Shown here: positions 44,313 to 51,853 of the stretch, piece after piece
Layout: the number at the start of each line of letters is the position of its first letter
Numbering within the stretch: position 1 is the first letter of the stretch
Assembly: GCA_937981955.1 (NCBI GenBank)
Contig: CALJNA010000161.1
Location: 1 to 54,982, forward strand
Direction: 5' to 3'
From: an uncultured Granulosicoccaceae bacterium
GTDB taxonomy: Bacteria > Pseudomonadota > Gammaproteobacteria > Granulosicoccales > Granulosicoccaceae
DNA length: 54,982 bases
Notes under the pieces: generated by a model
The model's input: only the letters and a program-made list of their open reading frames with translations
Told to the model about the DNA's origin: nothing
Databases searched by the model: none
Position numbers and translations under genes: made by a program

Positions 44313-44481
44313 TAAATTAACCTTTATTCTTTACTGACCTGATGGTGATAGTAAACAAAAGACGTCTCACCGACTACAGCTTTCCCGACATATTCTGTTG
44401 CCGCTCACATACTAATCGAGACATAAATGTAACATTCCCGCCACATAGCTGCGCGTACACAACACGCATCACACAGTTGCT

Positions 44482-44509
44482 TTGCCACATTCAGCAAATT
44501 GCTTACAAT
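44482..44509 (+). promoter_or_regulatory. Candidate promoter of the GlcG/HbpS-family gene
   Basis: TTGCCA (44482-44487), 16 bases, TACAAT (44504-44509), about 35 bases before the ATG at 44544. Confidence 0.45.
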
Positions 44510-44543
44510 ACAGCTCAATAACCAACACAACGAGAACCCGAAC

Positions 44544-44975
44544 ATGGACCTGAAACTGGCTGATGCTAAAAAAATCATAGAACACACACTTGCCGCACAA
44601 GCGAAGAACAGCTTCAAGCCAATGGCAGTGGTCGTGCTCGGCGCAGCTGGCACCATTCGGGCCAGTGAAAGTCAGGACGGTACAAGCCTGCTCCGACCCA
44701 AGGTGGCACACGGAAAAGCATTCGGAGCCATATCAATTGGATTAGGCTCACGAGCACTATTTGAACGAGCAAAGGTAGAACCTTTCTTTATTCAAGCCGT
44801 TAATTCACTTTGCGATGGTGCCTTAGTGCCCGTGGCGGGAGGCGTATTGGTTCGTGACAAAGACGGCAATCTGTTAGGTGCAGTAGGTGTTACCGGTGAT
44901 ACCTCTGATAACGACGAGTTGTGCGCGGTAGCTGGAATTGAAGCCGCGGGTTTTGTGGCAGATACTGGCGGTTAA
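44544..44975 (+). CDS. GlcG/HbpS-family (heme-binding-like) protein
   Basis: 143 residues from the ATG at 44544. The DLKLADAKKIIEHTLAAQ helix, PMAVVVLGAAGTIRASE, RPKVAHGKAFGAISIG and PVAGGVLVRDKDGNLLGAVGVTG show the GlcG/HbpS fold (Cob-adenosyltransferase-like octamer family). Members bind heme or act near glycolate use; no glycolate genes adjoin it here. Cytoplasmic: no signal peptide. Monocistronic with its own promoter candidate. Confidence 0.85.
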   Translation: MDLKLADAKKIIEHTLAAQAKNSFKPMAVVVLGAAGTIRASESQDGTSLLRPKVAHGKAFGAISIGLGSRALFERAKVEPFFIQAVNSLCDGALVPVAGGVLVRDKDGNLLGAVGVTGDTSDNDELCAVAGIEAAGFVADTGG

Positions 44976-45048
44976 GCCTGCGACTTCAGTTCACTTTTAT
45001 CTCCGGCTTATCTCTACTTTCTCTATCTGGAGCATCAAAACGGCAGCA

Positions 45049-45933
45049 TCATGTGTTTGCATTGGATTGATCCGATGCAAACTTGTCTAAACTGCCAAGC
45101 AGCCACAAACCAACCGCAAGTATCGTTGTACTAAAAGCGATGATACGCGCCAGATCGACCGTTTCGTTGTAGATCAACACCGCTAGTAAGAAATGCATGC
45201 ACGGCGTTATGTATTGAAAGAAACCGAGGCTGCTCAACTCTATTTTTCTTGCTGCAAAAATCATTGTTAACAATGGCACGGCAGTAATAACGCCACACAG
45301 GTATAGCCAGAAACGGGTTTGAGTATCAAACGAACTTAAGGGTTCAGCCCAAAACAGGATGTACAACAAGGCAAAGGGAAGTAATACTGCTGTTTCCATG
45401 AATAATCCTATAGCGCTGTCATAGTCGGCTTTCTTTCTAAGCATCCCGTATAAACCAAAGGTAATCCCCAAAATCAGCGATATCCAAGGCAGAACACCGG
45501 CAACAACAAATGTGATGAGCATGCCGGTTGCCGCCACAGCCACGGCCAGTATTTTCAATCGATTGGGTTTTTCGTTGAATACCAGTACACCAAGCCCAAC
45601 GCTGATAATAGGTACCAGAAAATAACCCAGACTTGATTGCAAAATCTCATCATTAGCCATTGCATAGACAAACACCAGCCAGTTCACACTGAGTAAAAGT
45701 GTGGATGTAATCAACAACTGCCATTGATCGACAGCGCGTACCAGCTTCAAAAAACGTGAAGGTCCCTGCCAGCAAAAAAATATAACAAGCAGAAAGACAA
45801 AACAAAGAAACACTCGCCACGCAATAACATCGGGTGGCGAAACATCAGTAATTTGTTTGAAGTAAACCGGAAAAATTCCCCACAGGCCATAAGCGGTCAG
45901 TGCGGCGGCCGTTCCTGAAGTAGAAGAGCTCAA
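45049..45933 (-). CDS. rarD: RarD, EamA-family transporter
   Basis: 294 residues with ten predicted membrane helices. The RarD start TAYGLWGIFPVYFKQI, WRVFLCF, NWLVFVYAMAN and GYFLVPI are family-typical. The start is a TTG (45933) with no Shine-Dalgarno; it lies inside the first copy of an 18-of-19-base direct repeat. Function of RarD is poorly known (named from chloramphenicol sensitivity). Confidence 0.85.
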   Translation of the reverse strand: MSSSTSGTAAALTAYGLWGIFPVYFKQITDVSPPDVIAWRVFLCFVFLLVIFFCWQGPSRFLKLVRAVDQWQLLITSTLLLSVNWLVFVYAMANDEILQSSLGYFLVPIISVGLGVLVFNEKPNRLKILAVAVAATGMLITFVVAGVLPWISLILGITFGLYGMLRKKADYDSAIGLFMETAVLLPFALLYILFWAEPLSSFDTQTRFWLYLCGVITAVPLLTMIFAARKIELSSLGFFQYITPCMHFLLAVLIYNETVDLARIIAFSTTILAVGLWLLGSLDKFASDQSNANT

Positions 45934-45964
45934 TTTGTGTGATTAGAAGTAGATGAGCTCAATT
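45917..45964. repeat. 19-base direct repeat over the rarD start
   Basis: 45917-45935 and 45946-45964 differ at one position (GAAGTAGAAGAGCTCAATT against GAAGTAGATGAGCTCAATT) and are 29 bases apart, so the copies are out of frame. The TTG start of rarD lies in the first copy. It looks like a small tandem duplication. Confidence 0.8.
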
Positions 45965-45974
45965 GAAATGTTTA

Positions 45975-46007
45975 AAGGAGCCACTGCCCAAATGGGAATA
46001 GCTCCTT
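45975..46007 (-). terminator. Hairpin after the exported 46046-46579 gene
   Basis: AAGGAGC (45975-45981) and GCTCCTT (46001-46007) enclose CCCA-AA-TGGG. On the minus strand it is followed by TTTAAACATTT, a modest U-run. It ends the minus-strand gene upstream. Confidence 0.45.
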
Positions 46008-46045
46008 CTATATACGCGAGAGTCAAACCTGCCGAATAAACTCGC

Positions 46046-46579
46046 TTAGCTGCGACGCACAAATTCTGTAACTGCGGTGCAACCACTGCCACCGAATTCG
46101 TCATATGCCAGAGTATAGCGCCCTTTCGTGTTCGCCAGATTACCGTAGAAAACCAGACTACGCCCTTTTAAGGCCAGCTGCCCGTCTTTTCCGACTCGGT
46201 TGGAATCGCTAATGGGTAACTCAAAACGGAAATCTCCATCCTTTGCCACATAGGTTGTTTTAAGCTTGCCGTAGTGTCTGATTTGAGCAATACCGTTTTT
46301 TACGTTAAAAGAGAATTCCCTTGGGCTGCCGTCACAATTGACTACCCAATTACCAGGCATATATTGTCTACCCGCAGATTTCTTTACTTGAACCAACCAG
46401 ACACCATCGTGTACGCCCGAAGTGTCCTTGTCAGATTCTTTGACTTGGCTGGAAATATTACTGACACAGGCGGCCTGTGTTACTAGAACAGTGCAAGCAA
46501 ATAAGGCCAGTGCTGATCGTTTGCCTTGGCGCTGGACGATGTCAATTAATGGTGCGATCATTGATTTGATGGACTTCAT
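46046..46579 (-). CDS. Hypothetical exported protein
   Basis: 177 residues. A long basic N-terminal region, hydrophobic stretch ALFACTVLVTQAAC (possible lipoprotein, though the lipobox is imperfect), then a small beta domain (about 55-175) with PGNWVVNCDG and FGGSGC at the end. AGGAGAG 8 bases before the ATG. The NWVVNC opening is loosely like NWATDC in the lipoprotein at 43665, perhaps a shared small-domain fold. No function recognised. Confidence 0.65.
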   Translation of the reverse strand: MKSIKSMIAPLIDIVQRQGKRSALALFACTVLVTQAACVSNISSQVKESDKDTSGVHDGVWLVQVKKSAGRQYMPGNWVVNCDGSPREFSFNVKNGIAQIRHYGKLKTTYVAKDGDFRFELPISDSNRVGKDGQLALKGRSLVFYGNLANTKGRYTLAYDEFGGSGCTAVTEFVRRS

Positions 46580-46949
46580 ACCGTAACTCTCCTGTTAGTT
46601 GTCTTCGTAGTATTTGAAACGCACCTAATCCGAATTATTGACAGCTGGGGACCAAATTTCTCGATATTTCTCCGAAATACCGACTTGTTAAGCGGGAATG
46701 ACCGAACAGGTTTGATTCGGGAGTCAACTTGCTGACATCCGCTTGTCGAATAATCACCGCTTCGCGACAAATTTTCAACAGATATGGAAAAAATACGGAA
46801 CTGATCATACCCAAAACGGGTTTTCAACAGTCTTATCTGGTTGCGAAATTGCACTGAAAATCAATAACGAAGGTTGATAGCTTGCGGGCGTCACCACGTC
46901 AGGCATCGCTGATACACACAGGAAAATCGACTCGAAGCCAAAGCAACGC
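46580..46949. other. Divergent region between the 46046 gene and the amine-oxidase-like operon
   Basis: 370 bases. It contains TTTTCAACAG twice (46772-46781 and 46821-46830, 49 bases apart). A minus-strand frame, 46576-46854, overlaps the next gene as ATGA, but its product looks random and is not called. Promoters for both sides are expected here but not resolved. Confidence 0.35.
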
Positions 46950-47684
46950 ATGCCCAGTACCAGATCATCCTACACTCCGGCACGTCCTATCGGTATCACC
47001 GAATCGAAGCCTGTTTGTCCGCCTGCAGCCAGGTCGGCTTTACTCACTATGGGTATATCAATTTTTCTGCTGATCATTGTTTGCAACACATTGGCTACAG
47101 CTGCATGGCAACCCACTCTTAGTGAACAAGACATCGCTGATATCAGCTCTGCAGCAATATTAAAACGACTACCAACGGCACGATCAGCTGCCCGGGCTGA
47201 ATCAGACCACCAACTTGGCCTGCAAGTGTTAATGGTTGAAACCCAAGAGACAAAGTTACGCAAGCCTGGCGACGCACTGCTGGCTGAAGTTTTCACCTAC
47301 GATTATCGAACAAACCGGGCAACGCGTTTACTCATGAACGCTTTCACCCACGAGCTTGTCGAATCGCAACCCATCATCGACATTCATTTACCACTGAATG
47401 AAAATGAAATCGATTTTGCGATCAATATATTAATGAATAAAACGGATTTTCTAGCCGAACTTAATCATGAATATGAAACGTATTTCGGCTCTTCTATAAG
47501 TTCCATTGCAGAGATCGAAACCAAAGTATCCATTTGGGACCCCGGCAAAACCAACACGAATTCAATTTGCCGTCTTACCCGTTGCGCATTGGTTTCTGTG
47601 TTTACCCACAATCATTTCAATTTTTCGATTGAACCTGTCATTGTGCTCGAAAACGCTTCTGTGCATCTGGACTGGGTTCAATGA
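46950..47684 (+). CDS. Exported protein resembling the N2/N3 domains of copper amine oxidase
   Basis: 244 residues (start uncertain; a second ATG at 47049 begins at MGISIFLL). Hydrophobic segment about 35-52 as a signal or anchor. Then: LSEQDIADISSA like the opening helix of CuAO N2; ALLAEVFTYDYRTNRATRL like the beta ribbon; SQPIIDIHLPLNENEIDFA and NKTDFLAELNHEY like the N3 helix; and FSIEPVIVLENASVHLDW like the closing IEG-VPVVDLN strand. No catalytic domain follows in this protein; two catalytic-domain homologues follow as separate genes (ATGA overlap with the first). Domain assignment is by eye from memory of the family, so a profile search is needed. Confidence 0.55.
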   Translation: MPSTRSSYTPARPIGITESKPVCPPAARSALLTMGISIFLLIIVCNTLATAAWQPTLSEQDIADISSAAILKRLPTARSAARAESDHQLGLQVLMVETQETKLRKPGDALLAEVFTYDYRTNRATRLLMNAFTHELVESQPIIDIHLPLNENEIDFAINILMNKTDFLAELNHEYETYFGSSISSIAEIETKVSIWDPGKTNTNSICRLTRCALVSVFTHNHFNFSIEPVIVLENASVHLDWVQ

Positions 47685-48931
47685 ACCGGATACACGTTTT
47701 TTACTGTCTTTATATGGCGGTGCTACTGCTTTTCGGTTGGATGCCATCCCCATCCATGGCAATGAACTGCGATGTCTCTGCCTACGGACAGGCCGACGAG
47801 TCAATTGAATCAATAAGCTCGCAACCCAAGGCAACACCTTTCAGCCACTACTTCGACTCAGGTGCGCAATGGAATTTCTGTTGGCATATTGATCAACATG
47901 CTGGCTTGACATTAACCAACGTCCACTACGGCCCACCAGCCGAACCAGCAACAAAGGTTCTTGACTCGGCATCACTGGCACAAATTCTATTTAAATACGA
48001 TCAAGATGTGGCTGCAGAACATGTCATCACTTCAACAGGACTGGGTGAATCCAATCATATAGCACCGGAACCAAGTCATTGTGCAGAAGGTAGCAGCGTT
48101 ATCAATGAGAATGGTCAGGGTATTTGTACAAAGGTACGCGATTTAAACACTCTGACCACGGTGCGTCGCAGTAAAACACTTCGAAGACACGAACTGTCGT
48201 TGCACGCTTTTTCAAGTGTTGGCACAAAAACCTTTGAACAGGTTTGGCGATTCAGTGAAGACGGTCAGATCGAGCCCGCTGTGCGATTAAGTGGCAATCT
48301 GGATCGATTCACCAACAATGCACAATACGGTTCAGCTATCGCAACGGATGTTCCGCTGGCGTCAAATGCCGCTTTACTGTTTACCTGGAGGCTCGATTTC
48401 AATATTGGTGGCACTCCTGCCAACGATGTAGTAGAACAATTCGATTTTGTTTCACACATTACCAATGTTGTCAGGCGCTCGATAAGCAAGCGAAAGCTGA
48501 GCAGTGAGTCATTCAACAATGTTGAACGAACGCAGTTTCGTGGATGGCTTATTCGCGATACCGAGCTATCAGCAGGCATTGGTCGTACCACACGCATGGG
48601 CTACTACCTGGACCCACAAAGCTCGGGATTTGATTTTGTCAGTCGACACAATAACTGGGCGGGCTTTGATTTTTCCGTTACCCGCGCCGAAGTTTGCGAG
48701 CGTTTTGCATCGAACAACTCGGTAGTTAACGTCGAATGCGGCAACAGTCTTGATCAGTTCGTTAATGGCGAATCAATTACCGGGGAAGACATAGTCGTCT
48801 GGTTCAGTCTTGCCCGCCAGTTACTGCCCAAAGCAGAAGATTACCCCGTCATAACCGCAAGAGAAGGCAGTTTCAAGCTGATTCCTTTCGATTGGTCTGC
48901 ATCAACACCATTTACACCTCTGACAGAATGA
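47681..48931 (+). CDS. Copper amine oxidase catalytic-domain homologue, active site lost
   Basis: 416 residues, signal peptide to about 28. CuAO catalytic-domain layout: WNFCWHIDQHAGLTLTNV, the SLAQILFKYDQD strand, TFEQVWRFSEDGQIEPAV, LFTWRLDFNIG, and EDIVVWFSLARQLLPKAEDYPV near the C-terminus. At the functional positions, judged against its neighbour and the family: catalytic Asp to Val115, TPQ Tyr to Lys183, copper His-x-His to Ala230/Leu232, and the third His to Leu. It should bind no copper and form no TPQ. Coupled by ATGA overlaps at both ends. Likely a pseudoenzyme partner. Confidence 0.65.
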   Translation: MNRIHVFYCLYMAVLLLFGWMPSPSMAMNCDVSAYGQADESIESISSQPKATPFSHYFDSGAQWNFCWHIDQHAGLTLTNVHYGPPAEPATKVLDSASLAQILFKYDQDVAAEHVITSTGLGESNHIAPEPSHCAEGSSVINENGQGICTKVRDLNTLTTVRRSKTLRRHELSLHAFSSVGTKTFEQVWRFSEDGQIEPAVRLSGNLDRFTNNAQYGSAIATDVPLASNAALLFTWRLDFNIGGTPANDVVEQFDFVSHITNVVRRSISKRKLSSESFNNVERTQFRGWLIRDTELSAGIGRTTRMGYYLDPQSSGFDFVSRHNNWAGFDFSVTRAEVCERFASNNSVVNVECGNSLDQFVNGESITGEDIVVWFSLARQLLPKAEDYPVITAREGSFKLIPFDWSASTPFTPLTE

Positions 48932-50322
48932 AACCCCTGACCTACATATTCAGCTATTGGATATTTGCCGCAATTGTTGGTTTGTCATCAGGCTCTGCGG
49001 TTGCACAAGCGGATTGTCCTTTAGAAAATCAGATTAATGCGCGATTCGATAATGGCGCTGGTTGGAGCATGTGCTGGGATTCGAGAAAGCGCGAGAATAT
49101 TGTCTTGAGTAACGTAAGTTATCAATCCCCGGATACAGAACCTTACCCGGTATTCAGCAGCCTGCGACTCTCGCAGTTACACGTCAGTTATGACGATAGC
49201 AGTGTTAACTATAACGACGTAACACAATTCGGACTTGGCGGTGGTTATGTCACAACGCTGGAAGAACACGATTGTCCCGGCGGACGGCTTATCGACATCG
49301 CTGGCCGTCCCAGCCTTTGCGAAAGAATATCAGCAGGTGACGACAGTTACACAACGGCATCGGAGACGCGAAAATCACAAAGTCTGACCGTTTTCTCTAC
49401 CTCACAAGTAGGCTCTTACGCTTACTTGATTACCTGGAAATTTTTTGCTGATGGTACGGTACAGCCTAGCATTGGCGCCGCTGGTGCGCTGCAGAGATCT
49501 TCAAAAGATGCACATTCGCATTTTGGCAGAGAGCTGGAAGGAGTTGAAGACAAGTCCTGGCTATCGCATACACACAATTACTATTGGCAGATCGATTTCG
49601 ATCTTGGAAACAGTGCCACTGACGATCAAGTCAGCGAACTACAGTTCTTAACCGACAGTGAAGGTCGCAGGGCGCGAGTATCAACCCGATTATCAACCGA
49701 AGCTGCTCGGTCAATCGAGCCAGAAAAAATGACATCGTGGCTTATTAGCGACGGGAATGCCAGCCTGCCTGCTACACCAGCTTACTTGATTGAACCAGTG
49801 AACTACGGGCATAAACATGTGAGTGCAGTAACCGAGCCATTTACCGAGTTTGACTTCTTCGTGACCCGGCAGAATGACTGCGAACGTTTTGTAAGCGAGA
49901 ACGCCAAATACTATCCGGAGTGCCACGAGAATATTCTGGAATTTGTTAACAATGAAAGTCTTGAGAACGAGGATATCGTTGTCTGGCACCGGATATCATT
50001 TCATCATGTGCCCAGAAACGAAGATCGCCACGTTATGCATTCGCACTGGGATGGCTTCATTATGGAAGCAAGAAACTTACATCATCAAACACCTGACTAT
50101 GACGGACAGGCTTCCTTGCAAACACTGGCAGCTATGGCATCTGCTGGTCTGCAAGCCGATGACAAGGTTGAACACTCACACAAATCCTCATCGGGATGCA
50201 GTTTAAACGCACCTGGTGGAGCAATCTGGTCACTCGATATGTTGCTACTGATTATGCTGGCTTTGTTTGGTCGCAGCTTTAATCAGCTTTCAAATAGTTG
50301 TACTTCCAGGATTCACCAATAG
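48928..50322 (+). CDS. Copper amine oxidase catalytic-domain homologue retaining key residues
   Basis: 464 residues from the ATG at 48928 (ATGA overlap with the previous stop). Signal peptide to about 27. WSMCWDSRKRENIVLSNV is the CuAO opening; NDVTQFGLGGGY holds the candidate base Asp97; VGSYAYLITW places candidate TPQ Tyr164 in S-Y-A-Y (family N-Y-D/E-Y); SHTHNYYWQIDFDLG gives His214 and His216; and WHRISFHHVPRNED gives the third copper His360, with MHSHWDGF after it. The C-terminus (SSSGCSLNAPGG, helix, then Arg/Ser-rich tail) looks like a sorting signal. Would oxidise primary amines if active, but the deviant Tyr context leaves that open. Confidence 0.7.
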   Translation: MKPLTYIFSYWIFAAIVGLSSGSAVAQADCPLENQINARFDNGAGWSMCWDSRKRENIVLSNVSYQSPDTEPYPVFSSLRLSQLHVSYDDSSVNYNDVTQFGLGGGYVTTLEEHDCPGGRLIDIAGRPSLCERISAGDDSYTTASETRKSQSLTVFSTSQVGSYAYLITWKFFADGTVQPSIGAAGALQRSSKDAHSHFGRELEGVEDKSWLSHTHNYYWQIDFDLGNSATDDQVSELQFLTDSEGRRARVSTRLSTEAARSIEPEKMTSWLISDGNASLPATPAYLIEPVNYGHKHVSAVTEPFTEFDFFVTRQNDCERFVSENAKYYPECHENILEFVNNESLENEDIVVWHRISFHHVPRNEDRHVMHSHWDGFIMEARNLHHQTPDYDGQASLQTLAAMASAGLQADDKVEHSHKSSSGCSLNAPGGAIWSLDMLLLIMLALFGRSFNQLSNSCTSRIHQ

Positions 50323-50334
50323 CACATGCTGCAC

Positions 50335-51768
50335 TCAAGACATAAAACCCAGGTCTTGCGTTTGAAATCGAGATAAGTCTGGAAACATAGAAGGTAACGC
50401 CGCTTCAGGCACACCCATCCAGCGTGCCAGAGTTGCCCCATACTGCCCAACTGATTGAGTCGGTATTATTCTTCCGGCAAACTCACCATTCTTGTCAACT
50501 GCATCATCAGGGTTGCCGGTTTTTGCGTAGCTTGGAATGTCACCCACTACGCGACCTCCGTTCACAGCTCCGCCAAAGACAAAATTATGCCCGCCCCAAC
50601 CGTGATCGGTACCGTTGCCGTTACTGGTCAAGGTGCGCCCAAAATCAGAGGCTGTAAAGGTAGTGACCGAATCGTTCAGGTTTAGCATGGTCAAAGCGCT
50701 GCGAAAGTTATCAACCGCCGTATTCAGTTCTGTCATTAAAAGTGGCAGTCGTTCATTCTGGTCGCTATGCGTATCCCAACCTCCCATCCTGACAAAGAAA
50801 AGTTGCCGCTGCATACCCAAGGATTCTCGTGCTTCGATAAGCCGCGTAACCAAATGCAGTTGACGCTCCAGCTTGTTTCTTTGATCTGGTTTCCAATCCA
50901 TTTGAGTAAAATTTTCGAACGTCTCCTCAAGCTGTTCGGTGACTACAGTAGAACGAGATAATATGCTGGCAGCCTCGCGCAATAAAAGTGGTTGCCCCTC
51001 CGCACTGGCCTGTTCCAGCATTTGTTGTAACCGCGTGCTGGTGGCTTGCCTGGATGCCTGCGATATCCACCCGGCAACACTAGGATCAAACCCGTACATT
51101 CGCTGAATATCGGCATTCGGGCTCAATGAGATATAACCGCCATCTTTTGCGGTCTGCCAGGTATTTGCGCCATTGGCAGAGATACTACCGGGGACGTTTG
51201 CTGCCATGTTGCATTCCGCCAGCTCCACACCCATGGCACCGCCCCAGCCAAATGCACCAGTACCACTGATTTTACCTGCAGCGTTCTGCCACAATTTCTG
51301 CTGTGTATTGTGCGCAAACAAACTCTCGGGCAGCAGCGCCAGATTACCCACATCTGCCTGCACAGTTGGTCCGAGCAAGGGTCCAACGTTACTCACAACC
51401 GACAAGTCACCTTCTATGTACATTTGTTGAAATGTACTTAACAAACGATGGAACCCGAATGAACCACGGGACGGATCGGAGACTTCCAGTAAATCAGATT
51501 CGTTTACAGCCAAGTCGTTACGAGTCTCTCGATACACCGAGTAATCATTGCCGATAGGTACAAACATGTTAAAGGAATCGGCACCACCAGCCAAAAACAA
51601 ACACACCAGCGATTTGGAGCCAGAACATTCAGCTGCGGCCGCTGCACCCGATGAAACAGCGCCCAATGCCATGCTGGTCATGGACACACCGCCAACGCGA
51701 CTTGCCGTGTAGGCTGCGGGCAGCGCAAGCGAGCGCTTTAAAAATTGTCTGCGAGTGCTTTTTATCAT
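50335..51768 (-). CDS. DUF1501 exported protein (Tat signal)
   Basis: 477 residues from the ATG at 51768 (another ATG at 51786). Twin-arginine signal STRRQFLKRS, Ala-rich segment, then DUF1501: LVCLFLAGGADSFNMFVP, the FGFHRLLSTFQQMY region, FVRMGGWDTHSDQNERLP and the DFGRTLTSNGNGTDHGWGGH motif. The fold is related to alkaline-phosphatase/sulfatase-like enzymes. It follows the DUF1800 gene on the same strand (gap about 85 bases), a standard pairing. It converges on the amine-oxidase-like operon. Activity is not established. Confidence 0.9.
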   Translation of the reverse strand: MIKSTRRQFLKRSLALPAAYTASRVGGVSMTSMALGAVSSGAAAAAECSGSKSLVCLFLAGGADSFNMFVPIGNDYSVYRETRNDLAVNESDLLEVSDPSRGSFGFHRLLSTFQQMYIEGDLSVVSNVGPLLGPTVQADVGNLALLPESLFAHNTQQKLWQNAAGKISGTGAFGWGGAMGVELAECNMAANVPGSISANGANTWQTAKDGGYISLSPNADIQRMYGFDPSVAGWISQASRQATSTRLQQMLEQASAEGQPLLLREAASILSRSTVVTEQLEETFENFTQMDWKPDQRNKLERQLHLVTRLIEARESLGMQRQLFFVRMGGWDTHSDQNERLPLLMTELNTAVDNFRSALTMLNLNDSVTTFTASDFGRTLTSNGNGTDHGWGGHNFVFGGAVNGGRVVGDIPSYAKTGNPDDAVDKNGEFAGRIIPTQSVGQYGATLARWMGVPEAALPSMFPDLSRFQTQDLGFMS

Positions 51769-51853
51769 GGGTTTACCATAAACCATTAACGAGTAATTGG
51801 TCGTGTCATCTTCTTTGCTATACCTGGGCCGCTAAATCTGTTCTTTAACAACA

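Noticed and set aside
46576..46854. 92-codon minus-strand frame (GTG start) overlapping the exported-protein gene as ATGA
   Set aside because: The overlap looks suggestive, but the product is Arg/Ser-rich without any domain rhythm, has no ribosome site of its own, and the downstream gene has a strong independent Shine-Dalgarno.
47681..48931. The second amine-oxidase-like gene as a decayed pseudogene
   Set aside because: The frame is complete, has a good signal peptide and is tightly coupled by overlaps on both sides, so a maintained pseudoenzyme is likelier than a broken gene.
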